Shown here in pieces: positions 61,935-64,000 of a DNA stretch of 64,000 bases. How positions within the stretch are numbered: the stretch's first letter is position 1; the number at the start of each line of letters is the position of its first letter. Source of the DNA: Medicago truncatula (taxonomy: Eukaryota; Streptophyta; Magnoliopsida; Fabales; Fabaceae). A program made the translations under genes and the position numbers. Under the pieces are notes generated by a model. The model ran no database searches. It had not been told where the DNA came from and saw nothing but the letters and a program-made list of their open reading frames with translations. The DNA lies in assembly GCF_003473485.1 (NCBI RefSeq), contig NC_053045.1, positions 5,916,501 to 5,980,500 of the forward strand. The letters are read 5' to 3'.

Positions 61935-63172
61935 TTAAGCTTGTATATTGGAATGTGAGGGGGCATTAACAAGCCATTCAAGCAAAAAGAAATAAGAAAC
62001 TTTTTGCACAAAAATAAATTTGAAATCTGTTTACTATTAGAAACAAAGAGTTAAAATAGAATAGTTCAAAAAAGCTTCTAGTTTGATGTTTATAGACTGG
62101 GCTGTCATTAATAATTAGGATGTTTCCCCAAATGGGAGAATGTGGGTTGCTTGGAACCCTAGAATGTGGGATATCAAAGCTGTATCTAGTTGTGAAGTGG
62201 TGAGCCTTCATTCTTGTGTTTGTTTCCATTTAGTTGTCGTGTATGTATGCTTTCAACACTCAGGAACAAAGAAAGGAGATCTGGCTCATTGAAGATACCT
62301 GCAACAAAATTTCTGGAAATTTTCTACTTGGAGGAGACTTCAATAATGTCTTGTTGGTCGATGGTAGGTTGAATGGGAATCCAGTTACACAACAAGAGAT
62401 TCACGATTTTGCTGAGTGCCTTCTCCTAAATAACCTCTCAGAGGTAAGGACCATAGGAGAGTATTACACATGGTGCAATAACCAAGCAAGTGGTGATAGA
62501 ATCTATTCTAAGATAGATAGGTTTATTGCTAGCACTACTTGGTTACATAACTTCAGTGCTACAGTGGGGGAAGTATATCCAAAAGGAGTTTATGATCATT
62601 TTCATATAAGTAAGGACTTGGTATGTCCTACTAACCCAAGAAATACTCCTTTCTGGTTTCTTAATGTTCTGACGGAGCATCAATTGTTTCCAACTTTGAT
62701 CCAAGATAAATGGGGCCAAAACCTACATTCCAACTTGTTAATAAATATATGGCGCAAGTTGAAGGCTTTGAAAGAAGATTTGAAGGAGCTAAGCACAAAA
62801 TATTTCCAAGACACTACCAAAAAAGTGGAAGATGCTAGGAATGCGCTAACTGTTGCCCAAAGCCATTTTAGTTCAGACCCATTGAACTCTGACCTCATTG
62901 AAGAAGAAAAGATGTGATTATCCTCACTTGAAAAGTGGAGTACAATTGAAGAAAAAATATGGCTTCCAAAATCCATAGCTAATTGGATACAACTAGGGAC
63001 TCTAATACAAAATTCTTTCATGCATATGCAAAGGAGAGAAAATCTCAAAACTACATCAAATACCTTATCCCAGAAGAAGGAAATAGAATCCAGAGTCATC
63101 AACACATGAAAGAGGAGATTAATGTAGGGATTTTTCAAAATTTTAATGCTCTCTGCGGAAGAAATCTTATTG
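61935..63172 (+). pseudogene. LINE endonuclease fragment, interrupted
   Basis: Opening Y-W-N-V-R-G-type start at about 61942 with a frameshift, then KQKEIRNFLHKNKFEICLLL. 62234-62917 is open (227 residues) and carries apurinic-endonuclease signatures: NFLLGGDFNNVL, YYTWCNNQ, RIYSKIDRFIAS, then the linker towards the RT. The usual SDH catalytic motif is YDHFHI here. The frame continues brokenly to about 63170, where an LTR-like sequence cuts it off; no RT core. Confidence 0.82.
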
Positions 63173-64000
63173 AAACGGATCTTGATTAAATCATTAATCA
63201 CAAATCAAACACATACTTAAACAATTTAAGGATTCATGTGTTTACCTCTTGAAGAGCAGAACCTTTGTAGTAGAATTGTAAGAACAAGGTTTAGAGAGCG
63301 GCGGCTAGGGTTTCACAACTTTTGTGAATAAGGTTAAGCACTCACAAAAAATATGTAATGCTTCAGCACAAGGGTTCTATTTATAGAATCACTTGTGTGG
63401 TCAGCAAGCCAAGCACTTAAGTACACCGTACCTTACGATGCACCATATTTCACTTAAACACATTGTACTTACGGTGGACCGCGTTTCTCTATTTTTCGTA
63501 AATTAAATAATAAAGTCATTTTTAATTATTTAATTACTAATAAGTCATACTTATTATTTTATAAATAAGTCTCATTTATTATTTTATAAATAAGTCTTAC
63601 TTATTTACTTCTCGCATCTATCTGTCCTTTGTGTGTGACCCTATAGGTTCTCGTAACGTTGACAATAATATTGAATCACATATTTAATATTATAAACAGT
63701 GAGCGGTACCTAGCAACACATCACTGCTACCCAAGTGACGAGAATGTCATGTGATCTGACGAAACCTTTTCTGTGATAATGTTTGTGTTTATAATTACCT
63801 TTTTGCCCTAATGTCTATATTGAACACAAGGCATAACATGTCACCCTTCTCAAGTTCAATATTGGGCCCGTAGAAATTTCTCATTTTATGTAGGAGGGGC
63901 AAATTCCATCTAGGTCAGTCATGTCCCTCAGCATGATTCGTGGAGTACCCATCAACCAACTTTATAGTCATCTTGTTACAGACAACGTTTGAATGGTGAC
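63171..64000 (-). mobile_element. LTR of a second retroelement, runs off the window
   Basis: Starts TGAAACGGATCTTG at the broken LINE. On minus it has a TATA box (TTCTATAAATAGAA, near 63376-63389) and downstream leader-like AACCCTAGCCGCCGCTCT. Bases 63625-64000 match the inverse of about 12590-13070. The left boundary is inferred from the loss of LINE sequence. Confidence 0.65.

Overview
This is plant nuclear DNA. It is AT-rich, has long introns with GT-AG boundaries, and is dense with plant SINEs, MITEs, LINEs and LTR retroelements. A 60-residue secreted four-cysteine NCR-type peptide (11538-11720) points to an inverted-repeat-lacking-clade legume such as Medicago. The genus is an inference from family knowledge; no search was run.

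Layout. 1-10255 holds two tandem leucine-rich-repeat receptor-like protein genes on the minus strand. They are separated by a tRNA-derived SINE and a 2.0-kb hAT-type element whose core is a fold-back tandem array. 11538-11720 is the NCR-like gene. 12.2-14.0 kb is a decayed Copia remnant. 14859-17651 (+) is a BAG-family co-chaperone gene and 17923-21739 (-) an AMT2-type ammonium transporter; the two converge. 25478-28945 (+) is a DUF674 gene with a SINE in its first intron. 29.8-34.0 kb holds a dead LINE and a complete non-autonomous Copia element with two about 700-bp LTRs and a 5-bp target duplication. 35097-40734 (-) is a 20-exon chromomethylase gene (CMT3 type, 843 residues). 42402-43064 (+) is an intronless SKP1-like gene with an extra charged insertion. 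44204-44383 is an Au SINE. 45.9-47.7 kb is a decayed LINE with a 405-bp inverted-repeat element inside it. 48201-51198 (-) encodes a chloroplast protein of the At4g13200 type. A broken copy of its first exon lies at 53121-54117 and is interrupted by a 763-bp element, so the intact gene gives an empty-site comparison. 55.4-64.0 kb is mostly retroelement debris with a long (GA)n tract.

The genes do not form a pathway. Themes are surface perception (RLPs), symbiosis (NCR-like peptide), nitrogen transport (AMT2), proteostasis (BAG, SKP1) and transposon silencing (CMT3). All exon structures were worked out by eye from reading frame and splice dinucleotides. For BAG, AMT2, DUF674, CMT3 and the chloroplast gene, the exons join in frame from start to stop.
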